Source: Pinus tabuliformis (Eukaryota > Streptophyta > Pinopsida > Pinales > Pinaceae). Taken from it: DNA of 64,000 nt. This document shows, in pieces, positions 46,419-57,155 of the stretch (the first letter of the stretch is position 1; every line of letters begins with the position of its first letter). The stretch lies in assembly GCA_031772625.1 (NCBI GenBank), contig CM062820.1:317648545-317712544 (forward strand), given 5' to 3'. The position numbers and the translations under genes were made by a program. The notes under the pieces were generated by a model, which worked only from the letters and a program-made list of their open reading frames with translations, had not been told where the DNA came from and did not search any database.

Positions 46419-47663
46419 AAATGTTTGGTCAATTTAGTGTGTTATAAATTGTTGATTAAAATGTCAATCCGGGATTCGTAAAATGACGAAGTGAAGTGTA
46501 CTATATGTACAAGATAACCATTTTCTTAGTCTTTTGTCGTTTTTGAGTTTTTTTTTTAGTTTGTTTTTGGATTTATCTTTTATGGATTCCCTAGTGTGTG
46601 ATGGCGAAAATGAAAGTTAAGTATGGATGGTAATGGTGATTTCTACAGTGATTTTTCAAACTTAAAAGTGTTCAAAAAGAAAGCTCTAAAATAACTGTAA
46701 TGAAATCAATTCTTAAGAGGAAGTAAATGTATCAAACAGTGAACTAATGACAATGGCCCAGTATCCTTACTGCTATATGAAAAAGAAAGTAAAAACTGAA
46801 CTTAAAGCAACTCAAAGACTAAAAGCAAAGCAACTAATTCACACTACTTCAACTCTTCTGATCCTTTACCCTTCAACTCAATCTGCCTTATGGGAAGCAA
46901 TCATGAACAATTTAAGCAATATGATATCTAAATTGCAGGAAATTAAATTGCATAAAGGAAACTAATCACACTACTTCAACTCTTCTGATCCTTTACTCTT
47001 CAACTCAATCTGCCTTATGAGAAGCAATCATGAACAAGTTAAGCAATATGATATCTAAATTGCAAGAAAGCAAACTAAATCACACTACAATAAGTAATAT
47101 TCTGATTCCTTACTAATAGAGTCACTTTACTATAGAAAGAAACCATAAACAAATGAGTAGTATGTTGTCTAAGTAGCAGAAAAATAAATAAGCAAAACAC
47201 AATTTGAAAAATGACAGTGCTGGAATTAAACTTCAGAAAATGAAAATTAGCAGGAAGGACAAGATGATCTCATATGTCAGTAGTTATCAAAAAGATGAAA
47301 ATTTGCCCGAGCTGCCTAAGAAAACCTGTAGAAAAGCATTGATCAGCTGACAGCTATAAGAAAACATAAATGAAAATGTAAACAGCAGTGAATTAAAAAC
47401 ATCAAAACAGCATGTTATATACAAGCTAATAATTATGAAAGCAGAAACATAATAAAATCAAATGAGAACTATACAAAGCTTTAGTGCGCAGGGGCCCTCT
47501 TCCACCTCAGCCAGTCAACGAACAGTCACAAAAACGAGCTCAGGAAAGTAGTCTTCTCATGTATTAAAGCAACAGCAAAACACGTAAAACAGAGTATAGT
47601 GGGGTGATAACAACAGTCAGAATTACATCTCAAAAGCTTCACCACATAGCGTTTATCAATGCA

Positions 47664-47673
47664 TTATTTATAA
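47664..47673 (-). promoter_or_regulatory. ATH1 5' LTR TATA box
   Basis: The minus strand reads CATTATAAATAATGC, ~610 bp into the LTR; conserved in the 3' LTR at 37028-37037. Likely U3/R promoter by position and match. Confidence 0.45.
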
Positions 47674-48088
47674 TGAAAAGTGTTGTAACTAACTCCTAAA
47701 TCCTATGCTGTTAACTGCGTTGCCAGAGACACGTAGATCTCCTCAGCCCGAGATCTAGCGTAATGGTCATCATGTCCATTAAATCCTCGGAGTGGTAACT
47801 GTTGGATTCAGGTTACGGGGTTGATCTCCAGGTGTGCTGATATCTCCGTGAGCTGAGGACTGTGCCACGTAAACCTTCACGTGCTCAAAACAGAGACGTG
47901 CCACCACTAAATTCCTTGGTTGGCTTTGCATTTGACTCTTGTTGACCGTGACCTTTATGGATGATTTGGCTGATCTAAAGGGACGCGTTCCATGTACATG
48001 TCACCTGTAGCTTGCCCATGTGGCTCGTTTCTTCATAGGACACCTGTAGCATAGCCTTTAACAAAATGGCTGCGGAAACCTGTGCTGG

Positions 48089-48114
48089 CTGCGGAAACTG
48101 ACAAGTTTCCGCAG
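48089..48114. other. Perfect hairpin in the ATH1 LTR
   Basis: CTGCGGAAACT - GACA - AGTTTCCGCAG, 11 bp arms with a 4 nt loop. The 3' LTR copy (37454-37479) keeps a 10 bp stem. It lies ~170-195 bp into U3 and contains the GCTGCGGAAA motif repeated elsewhere in the element. Confidence 0.7.
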
Positions 48115-48314
48115 CTGCCTGAACAAAAATCTAAACCAAACAACAGTCATAAGCATAGTTAGAAAACCATGTCATAAGCTCTTTTTAGACTATAATGCAA
48201 TGATTTAATGGCTTGGTGGATGAAGTAAGTGGAAAAAGAAGGCTGAGAGGGTGTATAGGAAGGTACAAGTTTGAGGCTCAACAGATCTCAAGGATCAGAA
48301 AAAGAAATCTAACA

Positions 48315-49740
48315 TGGCTTTGAGAGTTGGAGGAAGAGGTGGTGGTCGAAGAAGAGGAAGACCATTTGCAATTGTTGAAGTGTTGGAAGCTATGAAATAG
48401 ATGCAAGAAAGATTGGAAGCAATGGAAATGGGAAGAGATGCAGATGCTGGAGATGTCAACCTGAAGTTGGAGCTGCAGAAGAAGAAGAACCTGTAGATGT
48501 AACTCCTAAAATGAGATTCTTTAAGTCATTATTGAGATCCACATTCAAGCCTAGACTTGAAGTTTCAATCTACATAGGAAGCTTAAGCCTTGTGGAGTTG
48601 ATAGACTTGATAAATGACATGGAGAAATTCTTCGATTATGAAGAAACAGAAGAAGGAAAGAAGGTGAAGTTTGCTATCACAAAACTAAAAGGACATGTAG
48701 CACTTTGGTGGGATGGAGTGCAGGCAGAAAGAAAAAGACTTGGAAAACAACCAATTAAGAATTGGAACAAGATGGTGACAAAACTGAAAAATAGGTTTTT
48801 TCCAAGTGATTATCAACAAACATTATTTAGACAAATGAAAAATCTTAGACAGAGGTCTATGACAGTAAAGTAATACACAGAGGAATTCTACAAAGTGAGT
48901 ATAAGAGCAAGACAAATCCAAGATACAGATGAGAAGGTTGCAAGATATGCGAATGGTCTCAAAATGGAGATCCAAGATGAGATAAGTGTATTGTCTCCTA
49001 AAAGAGTAGAAGAGGCTTATCAAATGGTATTGAAGGATGAAGAAAAACTCATGAGGAAGAAGTCTACCAAAAATAGAGGTACTTTCCGAGGAAGGGGAAG
49101 TCAAGGTGGTAGAGGAATATCTACAGCACTTAGAGATGGAACTAGCAGCATCTCAAGTCAGCATGCACCCACAGGAGGTGATGCAAGTGACAGGGGGAGT
49201 TTTTCTAGAGGAAGAGGAAGCAGAGGTAGAGGAAGAGAAATAAGATGTTACAGATGTAACAAGTTGGGACACAGAGCTTATGAGTGCCTAGAAAGTATAA
49301 AAATGAATCAGAGGAATGCAACTGTTGCAAAAGTTGAAGAGGAAGTAACAAATATAATAGAGGAACAAAATTTACCAGAAAAAGGGGAATCTTTGGTAAT
49401 CAACAAAATTTTGTTAAAACTAGCTAAGGAAATTGTTGAACCAGCACAAAGAAAAACCTTGTTCATGATTGTGTGTAAGATTCAAGGGAAGTGTTGTCAA
49501 ATGATAATAGACAGTGGTAGTACAGATAATTTGGTGTCGACAGAAGTGGTGGAGAAGTTGAAATCGGAAACAAAGAAACATCCAACACCTTACAAGGTGT
49601 CATGGTTTCAAAAGGGATATCAGTTGGTAGTGAATGAGCAATGTGAAGTGGATTTGCAGTTGGGTAAATACAAAGATAGAATTTTGTGTGATGTGATTCC
49701 TATGGATGTGTGTCATATATTGTTGGGTAGACCTTGGTAG
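48315..49740 (+). pseudogene. gag: CHR1 gag and protease
   Basis: From ATG 48315 (MALRVGGRGGGRRRGRP). The capsid block KLKGHVALWWDGVQAERKR and IKNWNKMVTKLKNRFFPSDY (48690-48815) is typical of chromovirus Gag. A Gly/Arg/Ser-rich segment (49075-49240) precedes one CX2CX4HX4C knuckle, CYRCNKLGHRAYEC (49246-49288). The protease follows with MIIDSGSTDNLVS (catalytic D-S-G, 49501-49540) and ends HILLGRPW. Nonsense codons: TAG near 48397, a frameshift near 48470, TAA at 48871-48873, and TAG at 49738-49740 directly after GRPW, where the family has Gln (RPWQYD). Confidence 0.9.
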
Positions 49741-51340
49741 TATGACAAAGGAGCTATGCATGATGGAAAGAAGAACACATGAATTTATCAAAGATCGTGT
49801 CAATCATACATTGCTGCCAATAGAAGAAGAGGATACATCAAAGAAACCTGATCCAAAGACCCTTTTGTTGAGTGGAAAGGAGTACTTGCAGCAGATGGAA
49901 GAAGATGAGGTAAGTTTTATTTTGGTTTTCAAACCCAAGGTAATAATTACTTCCAGAAAAGTTTCTGATTTACCAATTGAAATTCAAGAGATGTTGGACA
50001 GTTATTGTGATATCATTGTAGATGATTAGCCTGATGAGTTACCACCCATTAGAAAAATCAGTCATCACATAGATTTGATTCCAGGAGCAAATCTACCTAA
50101 TAAAGAAGCTTACAAGATGACTCCCACAGAGAATGAAGAGATCAGGAAACAGGTTCAGGAACTGTTAGACAAGGGACTGATTAGAGAGAGTTTGAGTCCT
50201 TGTGCAGTGCCAACAGTGTTGAACCCAAAGAAAGATGGAGGCTGGAGAATGTGCACTGATTCAAGAGAAATCAATAAGATAACAATTGGGTACAGATCTC
50301 CTTTACCTAGAATTGAAGATTTGATGGATTTTTCAATTGGAGCTAGATATTTTACAAAGTTAGATATAAAGAGTGGTTATCATCAAATCAAAGTTAGAGA
50401 GGGAGATGAGTGGAAAACTGCTTTTAATACCAATGAAGGATTGTAAGAATGGATGGCAATGCCTTTTGGATTTTTGAATGCCCCTAGTACATTTATGAGG
50501 CTCATGAATGAAGTTTTGAGAGAATTTATTGGTAAATTCGTAATAGTATATCTGGATGATATATTAGTTTATAGCAGATCAAAAGAGGAACATGTGAGAC
50601 ATCTGAATTATGTCTTACAGAGGCTACAACAAGAGAAGTTACTGTTAAATTTAAAGAAATGTTCATTCATGAAGGAGGAGTTGGTGTATTTGGGCTTTGT
50701 TATTTCTGCTGAGGGGTTAAAGATGGATCCAGAGAAGATCAAGGCTATCATGGAGTGGCCTTCACCAAGAAGTGTCTTTGAGGTAAGAAGTTTTCACAGT
50801 CTTGCTAGTTTTTATAGGAAATTCATAAATAATTTTAGTAAGATCAATGCTTCAATTATTGACACAATTAAGAAGGACAGACAACCATTTAAATGGATTG
50901 ATGAAGCAGAAAAGAACTTCCAGTTGTTGAAGAGAAAGATTACTTAGAAGCCTATTTTGAATTTTCCTTATTTTAATAAACCTTTTCAAGTGAAGTGTGA
51001 TGCTAGTGGAGAAGCCATAGGAGCTGTTTTGAGTCAGGAGGACAGACCCGTAGCTTATTTTAGTGAAAAGTTAAATGAGTCAAAGAATAAATATTCTTCA
51101 TATGGCAAGGAGTTTTATGCAGTGGTGCAATCTTTGAAGAAGTGGAGACATTACTTGATGTCCAAGGAGTTCATACTGTATTTAGATAACCAAGGATTAC
51201 AATACATTATGAAATAGCCAAAGCTTAACCAGAAGCATGCAAAATGGGTAGAATACCTTCAATGTTTTAATTTTGTGTTAAAACATATAACTGGTCAATC
51301 AAACAAAGTAATAGATGCCTTAAGTAGAAAAAACATTTTT
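49741..51340 (+). pseudogene. CHR1 reverse transcriptase and RNase H
   Basis: RT blocks: [91 protein letters not shown], catalytic [13 protein letters not shown] (~50550) and [20 protein letters not shown]. RNase [19 protein letters not shown] (first Asp), [19 protein letters not shown] (Glu), [12 protein letters not shown] (third Asp); HITGQSNKVIDALSR ends the domain. Stops at 50027, 50443 (in place of Tyr in GLYEW), 50945 and 51215; the last precedes PKLNQKHAKW where Gln is expected. Catalytic residues are intact. Confidence 0.9.
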
Positions 51341-52821
51341 GTTCAAGAAATTCAAGTTCAAGTGTTAGGTTTTGATTTTCTTAAAGAGTTATATGAGAAA
51401 GATCTAGATTTTAAAGAGGCATTTGAAGCTTGTAGAAATCTTGTTTTGTTAGACAGAAGCAAGTGGTTGGATTATTTCCTGCAAGAGGGATTGTTGTTTA
51501 AAAGAAATCAACTGTGCATACCAAGTTGTTCTATGAGGGAGAATTTAATCAAGGAGAAACATAGTGGAGGACTTGGAGGACATTTTGGTGTAGACAAGAC
51601 TTATGAATAGTTGAACAGGATTTATTTCTGGCCGAAAATGAGGTCTGAAGTGGAAAAGTATGTGAAAAATTGTAAAGTTTGTCAGTATGCAAAGGGAAGG
51701 AGCCAAAACACACGTTTGTATGTTCCATTACCTATTCCAGATAGGCCTTGTGATATGGCAAGTATGGACTTTGTTTTGGGTTTACCAAAAACTCAAAGGG
51801 AACATGATTCAATTTATGTTGTGGTTGACAAATTTTCAAAAATGGCACATTTTATTCCATGTTATAAAACCATTGATGATACTCACATTGCTAATCTATG
51901 TTTTAAGGAGATTGTAAGATTACATGGGTTACCTAAGAGCATTGTTTTAGATAGAGACACCAGATTTGTTGGACATTTCTGGAGGACATTATGGAAGAAG
52001 CTTGGAACTAAACTGAATTTCAGTTCTGCTTATCATCCTCAAATTGATGGACGGACTAAAGTTGTAAACACAAGCTTGGGTAATCTTTTGAGAAGTCTTG
52101 CAGGTGAACATACAAAATAGTGGGATCAAGTATTGGCACAAGAAGAATATGCTTATAATTATTCTCCTAATAGGAGTATAGGGCAGAGTCCATTCTGTAT
52201 AGTTTATGGAATGCACCCAAGGGGAGTGTCTGAATTGAGAGACTTGGGAAAAGCTGAAATGAGAAGTGCTAAAGGAGAAGATTTTGCTACAGAAGCTGAA
52301 GCAATACATGAACAGGTGAAACAAAAATTACAGGAAAGCAATATAAAATACAAGAACAGAGCAGATTTGAAGAAGAGAGAAGTTAATTTTGAAGTTGGAG
52401 ATTTGGTTTTAGCACACCTGAGGAAGGAAAGGTTTCCAAAAAGGGAGTATAACAAGTTAAATTTTAAGAAATTGGACCATGCAAAGTCTTGAGAATTTTT
52501 TTTGCAAATGCATATGAAATTGATTTACCCCTGGATATTGGAATATCTCCAATTTTCAATGTTGTTGATTTGTATAGGTATGAAAGTGGAAATGCAGATG
52601 ACACAGCAGAGGATCAAGAAGAACAAGAGATTGATTGGGTAAAATAGTTACCTATAGCAAAGGAATTGAAGCCAAAGAGGATTTTGGACAAGAAATTGTT
52701 GAAGAAGACAAGAGGACAAGAGTATTTTCAGTATTTGGTCAAATGGAAGGATCAACCAATTGTTGAAGCTACTTGGATGATAGATGCCATGCTACAGAAG
52801 TTGGGAACTCCAGTAGAATAG
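51341..52821 (+). pseudogene. CHR1 integrase with C-terminal chromodomain
   Basis: Zinc finger: HSGGLGGHFGVDKTYE...CKVCQYAKG (HHCC kept). Core: ASMDFVLGLPKTQREHD, VVDKFSKMAHFIPC (Asp), IVLDRDTRFVGHFW (Asp), YHPQIDGRTKVVN, with Lys at the usual catalytic Glu (normally G-x-T-E). C-terminal part: SPFCIVYGMHPRGV, FEVGDLVLAHLRKERFPK. After a frameshift at ~52490: [20 protein letters not shown], then a chromodomain-like end, RILDKKLLKKTRGQEYFQYL followed by VKWKDQPIVEATWM (52678-52790). Such chromodomains steer chromovirus integration to marked chromatin. Stops at 51608, 52118 and 52646, all TAG. Confidence 0.88.
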
Positions 52822-52863
52822 CTCATGGACAAGAGCCCATGAAGAGTTTTGTCCTCAGGAGAC

Positions 52864-54129
52864 TGATGTAGGAGCATCAGGCTTGAAGACAAGAGGCTTC
52901 AAATTTATTCCAAAAATACAAAAAAAGTTTACAAGCAAAGGAGTGGGATCCTTTAGTTGTCAATTTACAAAGTTTTCTAGATAGGATTTGAGCTAGGATT
53001 TAGGGATTGAGTGATTTTATAATTAACTCAAGCTGTTTAGATTCAGCTGAGATTCTCAAGGAGAATATCAACTAGATTAGATATTGTCTAAGATTAGGCA
53101 GATTCGATCCATTGATTAAGGATCTGATTGTTAGAATGGAATGGTATTTATGTAAGTTTTGGATGATTGTAAAGGGACTTTTGACTGATTTGTCTTGATT
53201 AGGCCGAGTAAGATTAAGTTACAGAAACTGTATCTCTTTATTTTTGTGTATAATTGGTCAATCCTAGAGGCATTTTATTCCTTCAAAATATCTCTGATTT
53301 CTGTTAATTTCATATTTGACTTTTGAATTAGAGTTTGTAAAATCTATATTGCATCACCAATCTTGCATTTTCCATGTTTTGAAATAATTTTGTTATGATT
53401 AAAAACATCGAAGAATATGGTTTGAGACAAGTTAAATGTAGCGGAGGTGTTAAGTTTGGCAGAACAGAGAAAAGAAAACCTGACAAAATCACGTTAACCT
53501 AAAGGAGTCTAGAACCGTCTTATCTATAGATCCAATAGATCTAACAGCCATCACACGTCAATAATCTCGTGTGTTTAGTCAAGGAAGAAAGGTAGTTTAT
53601 CTATGAAGTTGTTTATCGGGTGGAAAAAAGGTGGTAAGTTGTCTTTTGAAATTCTAAGCAGTTCCACTTATCGACCAAAACGTGGCACTTGGGTGGAGAG
53701 AGAAAACCACTTTATTGGGTGGGTAAACATTGCGCAAGATCCCCGTCCGATATTGTTGTTAACCGTTGGATCAAGTGTGTTTTGATCAACGGTGGAGGAT
53801 CATCGATTAGGCTGTTGATCGAGTTAACCACCAACCGTCGGATTAAAAGGTAAGATCAATGGCAAAAAAGTAACGTGATAATGTTTGTGGAAAAAGCGGA
53901 CGCGATAAGGAATTAACCAAAGGTTTGAATTCCTTTTGATTCCATGGCAATTGAAAGATTGTCATTTTGCGGGTAAAATTAAGCAGTTCTGCTAATTTAG
54001 TAGAATAGCCAAGTTTGGAGGTAGATGACTGATACTCCAAAGGAAATCCAAGAGGAAGTTCCACCTGAACTTGAAGAAATCATTTCTAGATTTGAACAAT
54101 TATCCATTACACCTGTACCCAATTCACCA
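52864..54129 (+). repeat. CHR1 3' LTR
   Basis: 1266 bp, TGATGTAGGAGC...CAATTCACCA, preceded by a weak purine run (CTCAGGAGAC). Differences from the 5' LTR are mostly transitions. Confidence 0.93.
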
Positions 54130-54134
54130 ACAAT

Positions 54135-54440
54135 TATTAACATGCAATAAAAAAAATAGAGAATATTACATCTCTAAAACTACCCATGGTTACAGGTCAA
54201 CAACTTGACCCAAATCAAGTTGCTAAAGACTTCACTACCATGGTTAAAATTAGATAGTTTACTCATGAAGAGGATCCATTTTATGACTTATTTTAGGGAG
54301 CCAAATCATTTGCACATGTCCTACATTTAGCATCACTATAGTTAAGCCCAGATGATATCAATTATTTTCATGTATAACAAAATAAAGGATTGTTCAAGGT
54401 CCCATTGGACCTGTTACAAATTGAACAAATAAGAGAACCT
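54135..54440 (+). pseudogene. TAT1 accessory ORF, continuation after CHR1
   Basis: TATTAACATGCAATAAA... continues the accessory ORF exactly where 34476 left off; it aligns with 10893-11199 of the 5' block (motifs ITSLKLP, DPNQVAKDFTTMVK, LDLLQIEQIREP). It stops abruptly after GAGAACCT at 54440, where GYP-E sequence begins. Confidence 0.72.
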
Positions 54441-56614
54441 CCAAGGTTTCTTCCTGAGTCGTTATCTTCTGCTACGACAACACACTCCTCAAGTGTGGTT
54501 CTACCGAAGCTATAAACCACTCACAATGTTGTCCATCCGTCAGATTCATGTTTGCTTCACGAATCGTACTTTTCAGCCTCTGATCCAGTTCCCAAGGTGT
54601 CTCACTTGGTAGAATCACGATTTATTTGAATCTAATAATCAACTGTGCTTCATATTTAGGCATGCTAAACTCCCTATTCGGTGTTGCTTCGATGTCCGCT
54701 ACTCTCACATTTTGGTTATCATTTGTCAATGCACGATCCTACTAGGTGCTAACTAGCATTGCTTTATTTATATGGTCATCTGTAACACCTTGGAATTCCA
54801 ATACAACCTTCATTACGAACCAAAATTGATCCGGATCCTCATTTCCTAAGCCTTTGAACAAAGTCAACTTCACTGTGTTCGCCATACTAAATCGTGATGG
54901 TGGTGGGGGTGGTACAGGTGAAGATGGAGGTGATGGCGATGAAGCTGGCAGTGGTGTGGGTGGAGGTGGTATTCACGGAATTCTTTATCTTATCAGATGA
55001 ATAGAAATTCATGGAGAGACCTTCGCGAGCTCTTCCTTATCCCCTTGTGGAGGTGAAATCAAGGCGCTATTTTCTGGACCCTTATTCCCTTTGTTCTTGT
55101 AAACTTTTCTTCTTCACGTGGCCCCGAAAATCAAGGTAACTGCATAACCTACTTTTCACACAACAATATTTTAGTCCAAGTATTCAAAGCCTTTAAGTAC
55201 TTACCTCGCGGTCCTTTGAGAAAGTGTCGCTCTACCTCGTTGTAGCTGACGGAGGTGTGGACCGCGAACTTAGTAACAAATCCTTCTATAATGCGATCGA
55301 GCTAATGATCAATGGCATGCATGATCTTATCCTCCGATGCTTCCAACCTTCGCACTAGCTCTGGGGTCCACACAATAGGACCGTCATGTTTCCACCTTCC
55401 TTGGCTATCTTCTAGCTTCGTGATCCACTCGTATAGCTCACTAGGGAAGGATGCGAAAAAGGATTTCATGGATCTCTATATATAGGTAGCTGTCTAGCCA
55501 CTATTCTTTTAAGAGTCGTTGGTTTTTGTTCTCCTGCGCCGCAAACTCATGAATTCTTCTGTCCAACCAACCTTCGATTCCTTTCTTAGTTGGATTCCAA
55601 TGATACGACATCACACATCTCTATGCAGATTCTAATCCCGGCAATGGAACCATTTGTTCGCTTGAGGGAGCCTGACCCAGGTTCAACATTAGTTAGCCAA
55701 ACAAATCCCTACACTACTGGCCCTTTTGGCATCAGCCCACGGAGCACAGACTGAAGTCTCACCCAAAGCAGTATGGGGGGATGTTGGAACCAAGTTTCCA
55801 CACCCTTGAGATGGGTGTTATGTTGGTTTATTCCAACTATACCTTCCTTCGCGTAGATTTCTTATCTTTCTACTCTATCCTTTAGTAACTTTGCGAAGTG
55901 TTACAATCGGCTTTCATGCAGCCCTAACCAGGGGCTGAGATTCCTTCGTGTCGCTAAGGCAGCAAACTACAATATCTCCTAAATTATGCTAAGTGTCTTA
56001 CTTATCTTGATAATAGATCTTAGTTAGCTTCGCGAAAATAGATGTTCTTACTTATGTTCACTTAACCAACCCAATTATACACATTCGTGCATCATATAAG
56101 CATTAGAAGTGAAATTCATACCCAATATAACATATGCATAAACAAGAAATAAAGACGCATAAATGATAGAAAAATTCTCTTTATTAATACTTCCAGATGA
56201 TTACAGACTCGACTCACCCTGTGCACTCATCTGTAGGGGTCCATGCACTCAGCTACGGACTACTAGGCCTCTGCACACTTAGCTACAAAGCCTCTACCTA
56301 TGCTACGACCCAAAACTTAGACTTACACTTCAAATCTATCTCGCATACATCATATCTTCATTACTCAAACATTGTATATCTGTATCTACTTAGAGATTTG
56401 CTCTATTTATACAATCCCATGGTCCGTGGACCATGGGTAGATCTTTTACAACCGACATTACATTATCAAAATAAGGGTAGGCAAACCTATGACTCTTTAA
56501 GACTATGTGCTCTGTGCCCACAAAATGCAGAGTATTTACATTGGAATTACAAAATTGGACCAAAATCTGGGCTCTAAGCCCGAAAACAGCCCTTCAGGGA
56601 TCCCACACCCAACA
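54441..56614 (-). mobile_element. GYP-E copy B, truncated to gag part, PBS and 5' LTR
   Basis: Minus strand. Gag fragment 54441-55090 (same capsid segment as 25336-25975), leader 55091-55634, PBS at 55635-55652 (TGGTTCCATTGCCGGGAT), LTR 55655-56614 (960 bp, better termini TGTTGGGTGTGGG...CAAGCGAACA). TGAAT at 56615-56619 is the target duplication. The left end at 54441 is the duplication breakpoint. Confidence 0.85.
56404..56437 (-). promoter_or_regulatory. GYP-E copy B TATA box and palindrome
   Basis: TATAAATA on the minus strand (56411-56404) with the 22 bp palindrome CCCATGGTCC-GT-GGACCATGGG at 56416-56437, unchanged from copy A. Confidence 0.5.
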
Positions 56615-56619
56615 TGAAT

Positions 56620-57155
56620 CATTTTTGGATAATTTTAATGCACACAATTTGCCCTTTTTGGAAACCTTTGTTACATCACAGATTGAAAATTATTCGCAAA
56701 TAGATTCTTCTAAATGTATAAATTTTGTAGATAAACCTGTAGTAAATTCTTTATTTTGGAAAATATTTTTTGATGGATCTAAATCTAATGATGGAGATGG
56801 GGCAAGTTACATATTAGCTAGCCCTAAAGGAGATAAAACTATGTTGGCATGCAAAATTGAATTTGAATGCACGAATAACACTGCTAAGTATGAGGCATTC
56901 GTTCAAGGATTGTATAAATCCATAGGCCTTCATATCAAATACCTTCAAGTCTTTGGAGATTCGGAGATTGTAATAAAAAAGGCAAGGAATACTATTCGTT
57001 GTCTTTCTGGACATTTAAAACATTACCAATAATTAGTCCAAGACCTCACCTCACATTTCCTAGCATTTAACATTTCTCCAATTCCAAGACTTCAGAACGC
57101 AAGTGTTGATCTTTTAGCTAACATTGCATCTAAACTTACACCACCAGGAGATTAG
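56620..57155 (+). pseudogene. TAT1 extra RNase H, copy B
   Basis: Same domain as 27516-28051: FWKIFFDGSKSNDGDG, NTAKYEAFVQGL, VFGDSEIVIKK, NASVDLLANIAS with all four acidic residues. Copy B has a private stop (TCA to TAA at about 57032) between the third and fourth; the TAG at 57155 is shared. Confidence 0.72.

Larger units (their letters stand above)
35784..48283 (-). mobile_element. ATH1: Athila-like Ty3/gypsy element, youngest full insertion
   Basis: 12.5 kb on the minus strand, inserted in the CHR1 leader, with a perfect GATCT duplication. In its orientation: 5' LTR 48283-46422, PBS 46418-46401, leader repeats, gag-pol 46170-40575, non-coding with small tandem repeats, a second long ORF 39263-37707, PPT 37660-37649, 3' LTR 37648-35784. 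The tRNA-Asp PBS, the DLGA protease, the CPWG..LPFGLCNAP RT and the ORF after pol all fit the Athila group. By eye about eight substitutions separate the LTRs in the first ~340 bases. It is inactive because of five or more nonsense codons and an integrase deletion, but far better preserved than its hosts. Confidence 0.93.
46422..48283 (-). repeat. ATH1 5' LTR
   Basis: 1862 bp, near-identical to 35784-37648, including the 127 bp tandem duplication (from 46840 and 46967). It is followed by GATCT and then the CHR1 leader. Confidence 0.94.
34477..54129 (+). mobile_element. CHR1: chromovirus-type Ty3/gypsy element, split by ATH1
   Basis: A plus-strand LTR element inserted in the TAT1 accessory ORF. 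5' LTR 34477-35742, PBS 35747, leader to 35783, ATH1 insertion 35784-48283 plus the duplicated GATCT, gag-pol 48315-52821 ending in a chromodomain, 3' LTR 52864-54129. Both LTRs are 1266 bp. They differ by about 5-9% in the stretches I compared by eye. Without ATH1 it is ~7.1 kb. Most nonsense codons are TAG, several at positions where the family has Gln. Confidence 0.92.
8661..54440 (+). mobile_element. TAT1: Tat-like Ty3/gypsy element, split by later insertions and truncated
   Basis: TAT1 segments are 8661-15797, 27516-34476 and 54135-54440. They are interrupted by GYP-E and by CHR1 plus ATH1. The order is long LTR-like block with ORF, PBS, gag, protease region, extra RNase H, RT, native RNase H, integrase, ~1.1 kb non-coding, and the start of a second LTR-like block. 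The 3' end is lost at 54440, where a tandem duplication begins, so no target duplication can be tested. An extra RNase H plus an extra ORF points to the Tat group of plant Ty3/gypsy elements. Many stops and shifts are present; the element is dead. Confidence 0.65.
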
